Shown: in pieces, positions 6,015 through 6,690 of the stretch
Layout of the letters: each line of letters starts with the position of its first letter
Position numbering within the stretch: position 1 is the first letter of the stretch
NCBI GenBank assembly: GCA_019747165.1
Contig: JAIERC010000120.1
Span: 1 to 6,690, forward strand
From: Sphingomonas sp.
GTDB lineage: Bacteria > Pseudomonadota > Alphaproteobacteria > Sphingomonadales > Sphingomonadaceae
Reading direction: 5' to 3'
DNA: 6,690 nt
Position numbers and translations under genes: made by a program
Notes under the pieces: model-generated
Told to the model about the DNA's origin: nothing
Seen by the model: only the letters and a program-made list of their open reading frames with translations
Database searches by the model: none

Positions 6015-6210
6015 GAAAGCATCCGTAGCATGCAGATCGGCCCATGCCACGCGCTCACCGTTGAGTTGAGTGCGCGATGCTCATCCAGCGCGACGCCAGC
6101 CGGTGAGATGGGCGATGTCGGCACGATCTGGTATCTACCCATTGCTCGTGTAGGGATGATCCCCGCGTCGTCCGCTATGGGCCGCGCGCGCAGGGACGAC
6201 GGACAAGCGC
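6015..6210. other. divergent intergenic region with inverted repeat
   Basis: This 196-base gap lies between the 106-residue gene (minus) and the HNH-family gene (plus). I see no convincing gene on either strand and no clear promoter. CGTCGTCC at 6166-6173 and GGACGACG at 6194-6201 form an 8-bp inverted repeat with a 20-base, GC-rich loop. The right arm ends in the GGA that would serve as the ribosome-binding site of the HNH gene, so folding could lower its translation. In this GC-rich setting the repeat could also be chance. Confidence 0.35.
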
Positions 6211-6549
6211 ATGGCACGCAAACATTCGAAACATGGCCCCTATGAAGACCCGCAGCCCAAGGACGAGGCACCGGCAGAGGCGGTAGCGTGCTGGCTATGT
6301 GGCCGGCCCACAGGCGAGACCATCGTCTGGCACCATCCCGTGCCGAGGAGCCGGGGCGGTCGCGACGTCGTGCCCATGCACCCGATTTGCCAGCAAACGG
6401 TAATTGCCAATTTTACAAATTCGGAACTGGAGCGTTACGGGTTGGATGTCGACGCGTTGCTGGCCAATCCTGCCATCCGCAAATTCGTCGACTGGGTGGC
6501 AAAGAAGGACCCGGATTTCACGGCGACGATCACCAAGAAACAACGCTAA
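6211..6549 (+). CDS. small HNH-family protein, active-site His apparently lost
   Basis: A 112-residue soluble protein. Cys27-x2-Cys30, then His41-His42-Pro-Val-Pro-Arg-Ser-Arg-Gly-Gly, His57-Pro-Ile-Cys60, and a C-terminal helix pair with Phe-Val-Asp-Trp-Val-Ala-Lys-Lys and Pro-Asp-Phe match a family of short alphaproteobacterial HNH proteins. HNH domains cut DNA with one metal ion held in a beta-beta-alpha fold. As I remember it, members read Ile-Cys-His-x-x-Ile-His after the Gly-Gly block. Here residues 59-65 are Ile-Cys-Gln-Gln-Thr-Val-Ile, so both histidines are missing while the rest is intact. The protein may bind DNA or metal without cutting, or be an inactive copy. The ATG at 6211 has GGA 7 bases upstream. 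No restriction or phage genes are adjacent, so its target is unknown. Confidence 0.75.
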   Translation: MARKHSKHGPYEDPQPKDEAPAEAVACWLCGRPTGETIVWHHPVPRSRGGRDVVPMHPICQQTVIANFTNSELERYGLDVDALLANPAIRKFVDWVAKKDPDFTATITKKQR

Positions 6550-6624
6550 CCGGCGCCCACCGGCCAGTTTGATCGAGCGCGCCGCCATTTAGAGCGTGAT
6601 GACGTTAAGTCGATTCAACCTCAC

Positions 6625-6690
6625 ACCCGTTCGGGCTGAGCCCTTCGACTGCCTGCAAGGCAGGCGCTCAGGATAAACTTCGGCCAATAT
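6625..6690. repeat. REP-like repeat fragment at the window edge
   Basis: Bases from about 6625 (ACCCGTTCGGGCTGAGCCC) to the window end resemble the intergenic repeats of sphingomonads built on TTCGAC and GCTCAGG. CTGAGC at 6636-6641 is inverted as GCTCAG at 6666-6671, and inside it GCCTGC (6651-6656) pairs with GCAGGC (6660-6665) around AAG. The element probably continues past the window. It follows the HNH gene by about 75 bases and may act as its transcript end. Confidence 0.55.

Noticed and set aside
5903..6271. 122-codon minus-strand open frame covering the divergent gap
   Set aside because: It overlaps both the HNH gene and the better-supported 106-residue gene, and shows no domain-like pattern.
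6591..6617. Possible half of a long palindrome before the end repeat
   Set aside because: It looks like one arm of an interspersed repeat, but no complementary arm occurs in the window, so it cannot be supported.
1..6690. A hidden defence or mobile system
   Set aside because: No transposase, integrase, toxin-antitoxin pair, CRISPR repeats, reverse transcriptase or methylase is seen. The lone HNH-family protein has no partner genes in view.

Overview
The window looks like chromosomal DNA of an alphaproteobacterium, most likely a sphingomonad (Sphingomonas or a close relative). This is inferred from high GC, the style of the proteins, and two palindromic repeats of the kind scattered through sphingomonad genomes (a paired element at about 1232-1323 and a fragment at about 6625-6690). 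I see no tRNA, rRNA, CRISPR array, transposase, phage gene or integration site.

Left part (1-2410): methionine salvage from methylthioadenosine. The last codons of an upstream gene (possibly mtnB) overlap mtnD (acireductone dioxygenase). mtnC (enolase-phosphatase) follows directly, then a 188-base gap with a paired REP-like element, then mtnA (methylthioribose-1-phosphate isomerase). MtnA, the presumed MtnB, MtnC and MtnD carry methylthioribose-1-phosphate to 2-keto-4-methylthiobutyrate. A convergent class I aminotransferase at 3001-4143 resembles the YbdL/kynurenine-aminotransferase type and could do the last step, keto acid to methionine. That role is inferred from family and position.

Middle part (2411-5030): a small secreted protein of unknown function (2497-2922) whose histidines recur every seven residues in a predicted helical hairpin; a perfect 13-bp stem-loop between it and the aminotransferase; the aminotransferase on the minus strand; and a divergent, membrane-anchored L,D-transpeptidase (4323-5030).

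Right part (5031-6690): two short minus-strand genes, a cysteine-rich YkgJ-like protein (5076-5636) and an unrecognised 106-residue protein (5694-6014); then a plus-strand small HNH-family protein (6211-6549) that lacks two histidines I expect in this family; then the repeat fragment running to the window edge.

Most of the window is ordinary housekeeping DNA, and I do not see a convincing new multi-gene system. The items most worth following are the heptad-histidine secreted protein and the apparently degenerate HNH protein.
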